Assembly (NCBI GenBank): GCA_958496175.1
Contig: OY292280.1
Coordinates: forward strand, 19,654,001-19,718,000
Direction: 5' to 3'
DNA length: 64,000 nt
Origin: Sisyra terminalis
Lineage: Eukaryota > Arthropoda > Insecta > Neuroptera > Sisyridae
Part shown: positions 11,960-24,359 of the stretch, in pieces
How the letters are laid out: each line of letters begins with the position of its first letter
Position numbering within the stretch: position 1 is the first letter of the stretch
Program-made: the position numbers and the translations under genes
Notes under the pieces: generated by a model
What the model saw: only the letters and a program-made list of their open reading frames with translations
Databases searched by the model: none
Told to the model about the DNA's origin: nothing

Positions 11960-12229
11960 GCGGAAATATTTGCGGTTATTTTTGCGGATATCATTGCGGT
12001 TATTTTGCGGTAATATTTGCGGTTATTTTTGCGGATATCATTGCGGTTATTTTTGCGGATATTATTGCGGTTATTTTTGCGGATATAATTGCGGTTATTT
12101 TTGCGGATATCATTGCGGTTATTTTGCGATGATACTTGCGGTTATTTTTGCGGATATCATTGCGGTTATTTTGCGATGATACTTGCGGTTATTTTTGCGG
12201 ATATCATTGCGGTTATTTTGCGGTAATAT
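11960..12229 (+). repeat. A/B units with a private duplicated 47-bp dimer
   Basis: A B unit with two private changes, GCGATGATACTT, occurs at 12126 and again exactly 47 bp later at 12173. This is a one-step dimer duplication. The rest is ordinary A and B units with a GCGGAAATATT near 11963. Confidence 0.85.
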
Positions 12230-13207
12230 TTGCGGTTATTTTTGCGGATATCATTGCGGTTATTTTGCGGTGATATTTGCGGTTATTTTTGCGGATATCA
12301 TTGCGGTTATTTTTGCGGATATTATTGCGGTTATTTTTGCGGATATCATTGCGGTTAATTTTGCGGATATTATTGCGGTTATTTTTGCGGATATTATTGC
12401 GGTTATTTTTGCGGATATTATTGCGGTTATTTTTGCGGATATCATTGCGGTTATTTTGCGGTGATATTTGCGGTTATTTTTGCGGATATCATTGCGGTTA
12501 TTTTGCGGTAATATTTGCGGTTATTTTTGCGGATATTATTGCGGTTATTTTGCTGTAATATTTGCGGTTAATTTTGCGGATATCATTGCGGTTATTTTTG
12601 CGGATATTATTGCGGTTATTTTTGCGGATATCATTGCGGTTATTTTTGCGGATATTATTGCGGTTATTTTTGCGGATATCATTGCGGTTATTTTTGCGGA
12701 TATCATTGCGGTTATTTTGCGGTGATATTTGCGGTTATTTTTGCGGATATCATTGCGGTTATTTTGCGGTGATATTTGCGGTTATTTTTGCGGATATTAT
12801 TGCGGTTATTTTTGCGGATATCATTGCGGTTATTTTGCGGTGATATTTGCGGTTATTTTTGCGGATATCATTGCGGTTATTTTTGCGGATATTATTGCGG
12901 TTATTTTTGCGGATATCATTGCGGTTAATTTTGCGGATATTATTGCGGTTATTTTTGCGGATATTATTGCGGTTATTTTTGCGGATATTATTGCGGTTAT
13001 TTTTGCGGATATCATTGCGGTTATTTTGCGGTGATATTTGCGGTTATTTTTGCGGATATCATTGCGGTTATTTTGCGGTAATATTTGCGGTTTTTTTTGC
13101 GGATATTATTGCGGTTATTTTGCTGTAATATTTGCGGTTAATTTTGCGGATATCATTGCGGTTATTTTTGCGGATATTATTGCGGTTATTTTTGCGGATA
13201 TCATTGC
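12230..13207 (+). repeat. 570-bp tandem repeat, about 1.7 copies
   Basis: 12230-12637 matches 12800-13207. Both contain a long A run with a TTAATTTT unit in its middle, flanked by A2 units. One difference is a GCGGTTTTTTTT unit near 13091 against GCGGTTATTTTT. Confidence 0.86.
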
Positions 13208-13743
13208 GGTTATTTTGCGGTAATATTTGCGGTTATTTTTGCGGATATCATTGCGGTTATTTTTGCGGATATTATTGCGGTTATTTTTGCGGATATCATT
13301 GCGGTTATTTTTGCGGATATCATTGCGGTTATTTTGCGGTGATATTTGCGGTTATTTTTGCGGATATCATTGCGGTTACTTTGCGGTAATATTTGCGGTT
13401 ATTTTTGCGGATATTATTGCGGTTATTTTGCTGTAATATTTGCGGTTATTTTTGCGGATATCATTGCGGTTATTTTGCGGTGATATTTGCGGTTATTTTT
13501 GCGGATATCATTGCGGTTATTTTGCGGTGATATTTGCGGTTATTTTTGCGGATATCATTGCGGTTATTTTGCGGTAATATTTGCGGTTATTTTTGCGGAT
13601 ATTATTGCGGTTATTTTTGCGGATATCTTGCGGTTATTTTGCGGTGATATTTGCGGTTATTTTTGCGGATATCATTGCGGTTAATTTGCGGTAATATTTG
13701 CGGTTTTTTTTGCGGATATCATTGCGGTTATTTTTGCGGATAT
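13123..13743 (+). repeat. 621-bp block, copy 1 (partner 14897-15517)
   Basis: Offset 1,774 bp. Both copies share a one-base loss, GATATCTTGCGG in place of GATATCATTGCGG, at about 13627 and 15401. They also share GCGGTTACTTT and GCGGTTTTTTTT units. Confidence 0.88.
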
Positions 13744-14896
13744 AATTGCGGTTATTTTTGCGGATATCATTGCGGTTATTTTGCGGTGATATTTGCGGTT
13801 ATTTTTGCGGATATCATTGCGGTTATTTTGCGGTAATATTTGCGGTTACTTTTGCGGATATTATTGCGGTTATTTTTGCGGATATCATTGCGGTTATTTT
13901 CGGTGATATTTGCGGTTATTTTTGCGGATATCATTGCGGTTATTTTCGGTGATATTTGCGGTTATTTTTGCGGATATTATTGCGGTTATTTTTGCGGATA
14001 TCATTGCGGTTATTTTGCGGTGATATTTGCGGTTATTTTTGCGGATATCATTGCGGTTATTTTTGCGGATATTATTGCGGTTATTTTTGCGGATATTATT
14101 GCGGTTATTTTTGCGGATATCATTGCGGTTATTTTTGCGGATATTATTGCGGTTATTTTTGCGGATATCATTGCTGTTATTTTGCGGTAATATTTGCGGT
14201 TATTTTTGCGGATATCATTGCGGTAATTTTTGCGGATATTTTTGCGGTTATTTTTGCGGATATTATTGCGGTTATTTTTGCGGATATCATTGCGGTTATT
14301 TTTGCGGATATTATTGCGGTTATTTTTGCGGATATCATTGCGGTTATTTTTGCGGATATTATTGCAATTATTTTTGCGGATATCATGGCGGTTATTTTTG
14401 CGGATATCATTGCGGTTATTTTGGGGTAATATTTGCGGTTATTTTTGCGGATATCAATGCGGTTATTTTTGCGGATATTATTGCGGTTATTTTTGCGGAT
14501 ATTATTGCGGTTATTTTTGCGGATATCATTGCGGTTATTTTGCGGTGATATTTGCGGTTATTTTTGCGGATATCATTGCGGTTATTTTTGCGGATATTAT
14601 TGCGGTTATTTTGCTGTAATATTTGCGGTTATTTTTACGGATATCATTGCGGTTATTTTTGCGGATATCATTGCGGATATTTTGCGGTAATATTTGCGGT
14701 TATTTTTGCGGATATCATTGCGGTTATTTTGCGGTGATATTTGCGGTTATTTTTGCGGATATTATTGCGGTTATTTTTGCGGATATCATTGCGGTTATTT
14801 TGCGGTGATATTTGCAGTTATTTTTGCGGATATCATTGCGGTTATTTTGCGGTGATATTTGCGGTTATTTTTGCGGATATTATTGCGGTTATTTAG

Positions 14897-15517
14897 CTGT
14901 AATATTTGCGGTTAATTTTGCGGATATCATTGCGGTTATTTTTGCGGATATTATTGCGGTTATTTTTGCGGATATCATTGCGGTTATTTTGCGGTAATAT
15001 TTGCGGTTATTTTTGCGGATATCATTGCGGTTATTTTTGCGGATATTATTGCGGTTATTTTTGCGGATATCATTGCGGTTATTTTTGCGGATATCATTGC
15101 GGTTATTTTGCGGTGATATTTGCGGTTATTTTTGCGGATATCATTGCGGTTACTTTGCGGTAATATTTGCGGTTATTTTTGCGGATATTATTGCGGTTAT
15201 TTTGCTGTAATATTTGCGGTTATTTTTGCGGATATCATTGCGGTTATTTTGCGGTGATATTTGCGGTTATTTTTGCGGATATCATTGCGGTTATTTTGCG
15301 GTGATATTTGCGGTTATTTTTGCGGATATCATTGCGGTTATTTTGCGGTAATATTTGCGGTTATTTTTGCGGATATTATTGCGGTTATTTTTGCGGATAT
15401 CTTGCGGTTATTTTGCGGTGATATTTGCGGTTATTTTTGCGGATATCATTGCGGTTAATTTGCGGTAATATTTGCGGTTTTTTTTGCGGATATCATTGCG
15501 GTTATTTTTGCGGATAT
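14897..15517 (+). repeat. 621-bp block, copy 2
   Basis: Partner of 13123-13743. It lies inside the 8.9 kb block, so a third copy lies at 25163-25783 and a fourth, with the missing base present, near 40.77-41.39 kb. Confidence 0.88.
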
Positions 15518-18500
15518 CATTGCGGTTATTTTGCGGTGATATTTGCGGTTATTTTTGCGGATATCATAGCGGTTATTTTGCGGTAATATTTGCGGTTATT
15601 TTTGCGGATATCATTGCGGTTATTTTTGCGGATATTATTGCGGTTATTTTTGCGGATATAATTGCGGTTATTTTTGCGGATATCATTGCGGTTATTTTGC
15701 GGTGATATTTGCGGTTATTTTTGCGGATATCATTGCGGTTATTTTGCGGTAATATTTGCGGTTATTTTTGCGGATATTATTGCGGTTATTTTTGCGGATA
15801 TCATTGCGGTTATTTTTGCGGATATTATTGCGGATATTTTTGCGGATATCATTGCGGTTATTTTTGCGGATATCATTGTGGTTATTTTGCGGTAATATTT
15901 GCGGTTATTTTTGCGGATATCATTGCGGTTATTTTGCGGTGATATTTGCGGTTATTTTTGCGGATATTATTGCGGTTATTTTTGCGGATATCATTGCGGT
16001 TATTTAGCGGTGATATTTGCGGTTATTTTTGCGGATATCATTGCGGTTATTTTTGCGGATATTATTGCGGTTATTTTTGCGGATATTATTGCGGTTATTT
16101 TTGCGGATATCATTGCGGTTATTTTTGCGGATATCATTGCGGTTATTTTGCGGTGATATTTGCGGTTATTTTTGCGGATATCATTGCGGTTATTTTGCGG
16201 TAATATTTGCGGTTATTTTTGCGGATGTTATTGCGGTTATTTTGCTGTAATATTTGCGGTTATTTTTGCGGATATCATTGCGGTTATTTTGCGGTAATAT
16301 TTGCGGTTATTTTTGCGGATATCATTGCGGTTATTTTGCGGTGATATTTGCGGTTATTTTGCGGTAATATTTGCGGATATTTTTGCGGATATTATTGCGG
16401 TTATTTTGCTGTAATATTTGCGGTTAATTTTGCGGATATCAGTGCGGTTATTTTTGCGGATATTATTGCGGTTATTTTGGCGGATATCAGTGCGGTTATT
16501 TTGCGGAAATATTTGCGGTTATTTTTGCGGATATCATTGCGGTTATTTTGCGGTGATATTTGCGGTTATTTTTGCGGATATCATTGCGGTTATTTTTGCG
16601 GATATCATTGCGGTTATTTTGCGGTGATATTTGCGGTTATTTTTGCGGATATCATTGCGGTTATTTTGCGGTGATATTTGCGGTTATTTTTGCGGATATT
16701 ATTGCGGTTATTTTTGCGGATATTATTGCGGTTATTTTGCTGTAATATTTGCGGTTATTTTTGCGGATATCATTGCGGTTATTTTTGCGGATATCATTGC
16801 GGATATTTTGCGGTAATATTTGCGGTTATTTTTGCGGATATCATTGCGGTTATTTTGCAGTGATATTTGCGGTTATTTTTGCGGATATTATTGCGGTTAT
16901 TTTTGCGGATATCATAGCGGTTATTTTGCGGTGATATTTGCGGTTATTTTTGCGGATATCATTGCGGTTATTTTGCGGTGATATTTGCGGTTATTTTGCG
17001 GTAATATTTGCGGTTATTTTTGCGGATATTATTGCGGTTATTTTGCTGTAATATTTGCGGTTAATTTTGCGGATATCATTGCGGTTATTTTTGCGGATAT
17101 TATTGCGGTTATTGTTGCGGATATCATTGCGGTTATTTTGCGGTAATATTTGCGGTTATTTTTGCGGATATCATTGCGGTTATTTTTGCGGATATTATTG
17201 CGGTTATTTTTGCGGATATCATTGCGGTTATTTTTGCGGATATCATTGCGGTTATTTTGCGGTGATATTTGCGGTTATTTTTGCGGATATCATTGCGGTT
17301 ACTTTGCGGTAATATTTGCGGTTATTTTTGCGGATATTATTGCGGATATTTTGCTGTAATATTTGCGGTTATTTTTGCGGATATCATTGCGGTTATTTTG
17401 CGGTGATATTTGCGGTTATTTTTGCGGATATCATTGCGGTTATTTTGCGGTGATATTTGCGGTTATTTTTGCGGATATCATTGCGGTTATTTTGCGGTAA
17501 TATTTGCGGTTATTTTTGCGGATATTATTGCGGTTATTTTTGCGGATATCATTGCGGTTATTTTGCGGTGATATTTGCGGTTATTTTTGCGGATATCATT
17601 GCGGTTATTTTGCGGTAATATTTGCGGTTATTTTTGCGGATATCATTGCGGTTATTTTTGCGGATATCATTGCGGTTATTTTGCGGTGATATTTGCGGTT
17701 ATTTTTGCGGATATCATTGCGGTTATTTTGCGGTAATATTTGCGGTTATTTTTGCGGATATCATTGCGGTTATTTTTGCGGATATTATTGCGGTTATTTT
17801 TGCGGATATAATTGCGGTTATTTTTGCGGATATCATTGCGGTTACTTTGCGGTGATATTTGCGGTTATTTTTGCGGATATCATTGCGGTAATTTTGCGGT
17901 GATATTTGCGGTTATTTTTGCGGATATTATTGCGGTTATTTTTGCGGATATTATGGCGGTTATTTTTGCGGATATCATTGCGGTTATTTTTGCGGATATC
18001 ATTGTGGTTATTTTGCGGTAATATTTGCGGTTATTTTTGCGGATATCATTGCGGTTAATTTGCGGTGATATTTGCGGTTATTTTTGCGGATATTATTGCG
18101 GTTATTTTTGCGGATATCATTGCGGTTATTTAGCTGTAATATTTGCGGTTAATTTTGCGGATATTATTGCGGTTATTTTTGCGGATATCATTGCGGTTAT
18201 TTTTGCGGATATCATTGCGGTTATTTTGCGGTGATATTTGCGGTTATTTTTGCGGATATCATTGCGGTTATTTTGCGGTAATATTTGCGGTTATTTTTGC
18301 GGATATCATTGCGGTTATTTTTGCGGATATTATTGCGGTTATTTTAGCGGATATCATTGCGGTTATTTTGCGGTAACATTTGCGGTTATTTTTGCGGATA
18401 TTATTGCGGTTATTTTTGCTATTTTCATTGCGGTTATTTTGCGGTAATATTTGCGGTTATTTTTGCGGATATTATTGCAGTTTTTTTGCTGTAATATTTG

Positions 18501-19060
18501 CGGTTAATTTTGCGGATATCAATGCGGTTATTTTTGCGGATATTATTGCGGTTATTTTTGCGGATATCATTGCGGTTATTTTGCGGTGATATTTGCGGTT
18601 TTTTTTGCGGATATCATTGCGGTTATTTTGCGGTAATATTTGCGGTTATTTTTGCGGATATTATTGCGGTTATTTTTGCGGATATCAATGCGGTTATTTT
18701 GCGGTGATATTTGCGGTTATTTTTGCGGATATCATTGCGGTTATTTTTGCGGATATCATTGCGGTTATTTTTGCGGATATCATTGCGGTTATTTTTGCGG
18801 ATATTATTGCGGTTATTTTGCTGTAATATTTGCGGTTAATTTTGCGGATATTATTGCGGTTATTTTTGCGGATATCATTGCGGTTATTTTTGCGGATATC
18901 ATTGCGGTTATTTTGCTGTAATATTTGCGGTTAATTTTGCGGATATTATTGCGGTTATTTTTGCGGATATCATTGCGGTTATTTTTGCGGATATTATTGC
19001 GGTTATTTTTGCGGATATTATTGCGATTATTTTTGCGGATATCATTGCGGTTATTTTGCG

Positions 19061-20669
19061 GTAACATTTGCGGTAATTTTTGCGGATATTATTGCGGTTA
19101 TTTTTGCGGATATCATGGCGGTTATTTTGCGGTAACATTTGCGGTTATTTTTGCGGAAATTATTGCGGTTATTTTGCGGTAATATTTGCGGTTATTTTTG
19201 CGGATATCATTGCGGTTAGTTTGCGGTAACATTTGCGGTTATTTTTGCGGAAATTATTGCGGTTATTTTGCGGCAATATTTGCGGTTATTTTTGCGGATA
19301 TCATTGCGGTTATTTTTGCGGATATTATTGCGGTTATTTTTGCGGATATCATTGCGGTTATTTTACGGTGATATTTGCGGTTATTTTTGCGGATATCATT
19401 GCGGTTATTTTGCGGTAATATTGGCGGTTATTTTTGCGGATATCATTGCGGTTTTTTTTGCGGATATTATTGCGGTTTTTTTTGCGGATATCATTGCTGT
19501 TATTTTTGCGGTTATCATTGCGGTTATTTTGCTGTAATATTTGCGGTTAATTTTGCGGATATTATTGCGGTTAATTTGCGGCGATATTTGCGGTTATTTT
19601 TGCGGATATCACTGCGGTTATTTTGCGGTAATATTTGCGGTTATTTTTGCGGATATCAATGCGGATATTTTTGCGGATATTATTGCGGTTATTTTTGCGG
19701 ATATCATTGCGGTTATTTTGCAGTAATATTTGCGGTTATTTTTGCGGATATTATTGCGGTTATTTTTGCGGATATCATTGCGGTTTTTTTGCGGTAATAT
19801 TTGCGGTTATTTTTGCGGATATTATTGCGGTTATTTTTGCGGATATCATTGCGGTTATTTTGCTGTAATATTTGCGGTTAATTTTGCGGATATTATTGCG
19901 GTTATTTTTGCGGATATCATTGCGGTTATTTTTGCGGATATCATTGCGGTTATTTTGCGGTGATATTTGCGGTTATTTTTGCGGATATCATTGCGGTTAT
20001 TTTGCGGTAATATTTGCGGTTATTTTTGCGGATATCATTGCGGTTATTTTTGCGGATATTATTGCGGTTATTTTTGCGGATATCATTGCGGTTATTTTGC
20101 TGTAATATTTGCGGTTATTTTTGCGGATATTATTGCGGTTATTTTTACGGATATCATTGCGGTTATTTTGCGGTAACATTTGCGGTTATTTTTGCGGATA
20201 TTATTGCGGTTATTTTTGCGGATATCATTGCGGTTATTTTGCTGTAATATTTGCGGTTAATTTTGCGGATATCATTGCGGTTATTTTGCGGTAATATTTG
20301 CGGTTATTTTTGCGGATATCATTGCGGTTTTTTTGCGGTAATATTTGCGGTTATTTTTGCGGATATTATTGCGGTTATTTTTGCGGATATCATTGCGGTT
20401 ATTTTGCTGTAATATTTGCGGTTAATTTTGCGGATATTATTGCGGTTATTTTTGCGGATATCATTGCGGTTATTTTTGCGGATATCATTGCGGTTATTTT
20501 GCGGTGATATTTGCGGTTATTTTTGCGGATATCATTGCGGTTATTTTGCGGTAATATTTGCGGTTATTTTTGCGGATATCATTGCGGTTATTTTTGCGGA
20601 TATTATTGCGGTTATTTTAGCGGATATTATTGCGATTATTTTTGCGGATATCATTGCGGTTATTTTGCG
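19061..20669 (+). repeat. 1.6 kb higher-order repeat, copy 1 (1,609 bp)
   Basis: It starts at GTAACATTTGCGGTAATTTT. It contains GCGGAAATTATT units, GCGGCAATATTT, TAATATTGGCGG, paired GCGGTTTTTTTT units and GCGGTTATCATT. It is 24 bp longer than copy 2 because of one extra A unit (GATATTATTGCGATT) near 20624. TTTTGCGG near 19174 becomes TTTGGCGG in copy 2. Confidence 0.9.
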
Positions 20670-22254
20670 GTAACATTTGCGGTAATTTTTGCGGATATTA
20701 TTGCGGTTATTTTTGCGGATATCATGGCGGTTATTTTGCGGTAACATTTGCGGTTATTTTTGCGGAAATTATTGCGGTTATTTGGCGGTAATATTTGCGG
20801 TTATTTTTGCGGATATCATTGCGGTTAGTTTGCGGTAACATTTGCGGTTTTTTTTGCGGAAATTATTGCGGTTATTTTGCGGCAATATTTGCGGTTATTT
20901 TTGCGGATATCATTGCGGTTATTTTTGCGGATATTATTGCGGTTATTTTTGCGGATATCATTGCGGTTATTTTGCGGTGATATTTGCGGTTATTTTTGCG
21001 GATATCATTGCGGTTATTTTGCGGTAATATTGGCGGTTATTTTTGCGGATATCATTGCGGTTTTTTTTGCGGATATTATTGCGGTTTTTTTTGCGGATAT
21101 CATTGCTGTTATTTTTGCGGTTATCATTGCGGTTATTTTGCTGTAATATTTGCGGTTAATTTTGCGGATATTATTGCGGTTAATTTGCGGCGATATTTGC
21201 GGTTATTTTTGCGGATATCACTGCGGTTATTTTGCGGTAATATTTGCGGTTATTTTTGCGGATATCAATGCGGATATTTTTGCGGATATTATTGCGGTTA
21301 TTTTTGCGGATATCATTGCGGTTATTTTGCAGTAATATTTGCGGTTATTTTTGCGGATATTATTGCGGTTATTTTTGCGGATATCATTGCGGTTTTTTTG
21401 CGGTAATATTTGCGGTTATTTTTGCGGATATTATTGCGGTTATTTTTGCGGATATCATTGCGGTTATTTTGCTGTAATATTTGCGGTTAATTTTGCGGAT
21501 ATTATTGCGGTTATTTTTGCGGATATCATTGCGGTTATTTTTGCGGATATCATTGCGGTTATTTTGCGGTGATATTTGCGGTTATTTTTGCGGATATCAT
21601 TGCGGTTATTTTGCGGTAATATTTGCGGTTATTTTTGCGGATATCATTGCGGTTATTTTTGCGGATATTATTGCGGTTATTTTTGCGGATATCATTGCGG
21701 TTATTTTGCTGTAATATTTGCGGTTATTTTTGCGGATATTATTGCGGTTATTTTTACGGATATCATTGCGGTTATTTTGCGGTAACATTTGCGGTTATTT
21801 TTGCGGATATTATTGCGGTTATTTTTGCGGATATCATTGCGGTTATTTTGCTGTAATATTTGCGGTTAATTTTGCGGATATCATTGCGGTTATTTTGCGG
21901 TAATATTTGCGGTTATTTTTGCGGATATCATTGCGGTTTTTTTGCGGTAATATTTGCGGTTATTTTTGCGGATATTATTGCGGTTATTTTTGCGGATATC
22001 ATTGCGGTTATTTTGCTGTAATATTTGCGGTTAATTTTGCGGATATTATTGCGGTTATTTTTGCGGATATCATTGCGGTTATTTTTGCGGATATCATTGC
22101 GGTTATTTTGCGGTGATATTTGCGGTTATTTTTGCGGATATCATTGCGGTTATTTTGCGGTAATATTTGCGGTTATTTTTGCGGATATCATTGCGGTTAT
22201 TTTTGCGGATATTATTGCGGTTATTTTAGCGGATATCATTGCGGTTATTTTGCG
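20670..22254 (+). repeat. 1.6 kb higher-order repeat, copy 2 (1,585 bp)
   Basis: Same variant order as copy 1, minus the extra A unit. It ends with TTTTAGCGGATATC and then the GTAACATT that starts copy 3. Confidence 0.9.
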
Positions 22255-22767
22255 GTAACATTTGCGGTAATTTTTGCGGATATTATTGCGGTTATTTTTG
22301 CGGATATCATGGCGGTTATTTTGCGGTAACATTTGCGGTTATTTTTGCGGAAATTATTGCGGTTATTTGGCGGTAATATTTGCGGTTATTTTTGCGGATA
22401 TCATTGCGGTTAGTTTGCGGTAACATTTGCGGTTATTTTTGCGGAAATTATTGCGGTTATTTTGCGGCAATATTTGCGGTTATTTTTGCGGATATCATTG
22501 CGGTTATTTTTGCGGATATTATTGCGGTTATTTTTGCGGATATCATTGCGGTTATTTTGCGGTGATATTTGCGGTTATTTTTGCGGATATCATTGCGGTT
22601 ATTTTGCGGTAATATTGGCGGTTATTTTTGCGGATATCATTGCGGTTTTTTTTGCGGATATTATTGCGGTTTTTTTTGCGGATATCATTGCTGTTATTTT
22701 TGCGGTTATCATTGCGGTTATTTTGCTGTAATATTTGCGGTTAATTTTGCGGATATTATTGCGGTTA
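22255..22767 (+). repeat. 1.6 kb higher-order repeat, copy 3 (truncated, 513 bp)
   Basis: It follows copies 1 and 2 up to 22767 and then changes to sequence matching about 14.25-14.43 kb. The equivalent copy in the second 8.9 kb block (32521-34105) is full length, so the break here is an exchange point. Confidence 0.88.
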
Positions 22768-24098
22768 TTTTTGCGGATATCATTGCGGTTATTTTTGCGG
22801 ATATTATTGCGGTTATTTTTGCGGATATCATTGCGGTTATTTTTGCGGATATTATTGCAATTATTTTTGCGGATATCATGGCGGTTATTTTTGCGGATAT
22901 CATTGCGGTTATTTTGGGGTAATATTTGCGGTTATTTTTGCGGATATTATTGCGGTTATTTTTGCGGATATCATTGCGGTTATTTTGCTGTAATATTTGC
23001 GGTTAATTTTGCGGATATCATTGCGGTTATTTTGCGGTAATATTTGCGGTTATTTTTGCGGATATCATTGCGGTTTTTTTGCGGTAATATTTGCGGTTAT
23101 TTTTGCGGATATTATTGCGGTTATTTTTGCGGATATCATTGCGGTTATTTTGCTGTAATATTTGCGGTTACTTTTGCGGATATTATTGCGGTTATTTTTG
23201 CGGATATCATTGCGGTTATTTTCGGTGATATTTGCGGTTATTTTTGCGGATATCATTGCGGTTATTTTCGGTGATATTTGCGGTTATTTTTGCGGATATT
23301 ATTGCGGTTATTTTTGCGGATATCATTGCGGTTATTTTGCGGTGATATTTGCGGTTATTTTTGCGGATATCATTGCGGTTATTTTTGCGGATATTATTGC
23401 GGTTATTTTTGCGGATATCATTGCGGTTATTTTACGGTGATATTTGCGGTTATTTTTGCGGATATCATTGCGGTTATTTTGCGGTAATATTTGCGGTTAT
23501 TTTTGCGGATATTATTGCGGTTATTTTTGCGGATATCATTGCGGTTATTTTGCTGTAATATTTGCGGTTAATTTTGCGGATATTATTGCGGTTATTTTTG
23601 CGGATATCATTGCGGTTATTTTTGCGGATATCATTGCGGTTATTTTGCGGTGATATTTGCGGTTATTTTTGCGGATATCATTGCGGTTATTTTGCGGTAA
23701 TATTTGCGGTTATTTTTGCGGATATCATTGCGGTTATTTTTGCGGATATTATTGCGGTTATTTTTGCGGATATCATTGCGGTTATTTTGCTGTAATATTT
23801 GCGGTTATTTTTGCGGATATTATTGCGGTTATTTTTACGGATATCATTGCGGTTATTTTGCGGTAACATTTGCGGTTATTTTTGCGGATATTATTGCGGT
23901 TATTTTTGCGGATATCATTGCGGTTATTTTGCTGTAATATTTGCGGTTAATTTTGCGGATATCATTGCGGTTATTTTGCGGTAATATTTGCGGTTATTTT
24001 TGCGGATATCATTGCGGTTTTTTTGCGGTAATATTTGCGGTTATTTTTGCGGATATTATTGCGGTTATTTTTGCGGATATCATTGCGGTTATTTTGCT
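22768..24098 (+). repeat. Junction between the two 8.9 kb blocks
   Basis: About 22755-22930 matches 14262-14437 (offset 8,493), including GCAATT and TTTTGGGGTAATATT. Then 22927-23415 matches 23871-24359 at offset 944, including two units that end TTTTCGGTGATATT (22 bp, one base shorter than B). The stretch is all satellite and looks like a mosaic of neighbouring blocks. Confidence 0.85.
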
Positions 24099-24359
24099 GT
24101 AATATTTGCGGTTACTTTTGCGGATATTATTGCGGTTATTTTTGCGGATATCATTGCGGTTATTTTCGGTGATATTTGCGGTTATTTTTGCGGATATCAT
24201 TGCGGTTATTTTCGGTGATATTTGCGGTTATTTTTGCGGATATTATTGCGGTTATTTTTGCGGATATCATTGCGGTTATTTTGCGGTGATATTTGCGGTT
24301 ATTTTTGCGGATATCATTGCGGTTATTTTTGCGGATATTATTGCGGTTATTTTTGCGGA
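22927..24359 (+). repeat. 944-bp tandem repeat, about 1.5 copies
   Basis: 22927-23415 and 23871-24359 match. The second copy runs into the start of the second 8.9 kb block, which links the expansion here to the left end of that block. Confidence 0.84.

Larger units (their letters stand above)
13833..22767 (+). repeat. 8.9 kb block, copy 1 (partner 24099-33033)
   Basis: Aligned to 24099-33033 at a constant offset of 10,266 bp over 8,935 bp. Every rare variant I compared is present in both, among them GCAATT near 14365, ATAGCGG near 15566, GCAGTGAT near 16857, TTATTGTTGCGG near 17113, TATTTTC at 18420 and GCGGCGATATT near 19578. I found no difference and no unit gain or loss. The left limit is a G at 13832 against T at 24098; the right limit is at 22768, where TTAT faces TTAA. 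Confidence 0.93.
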
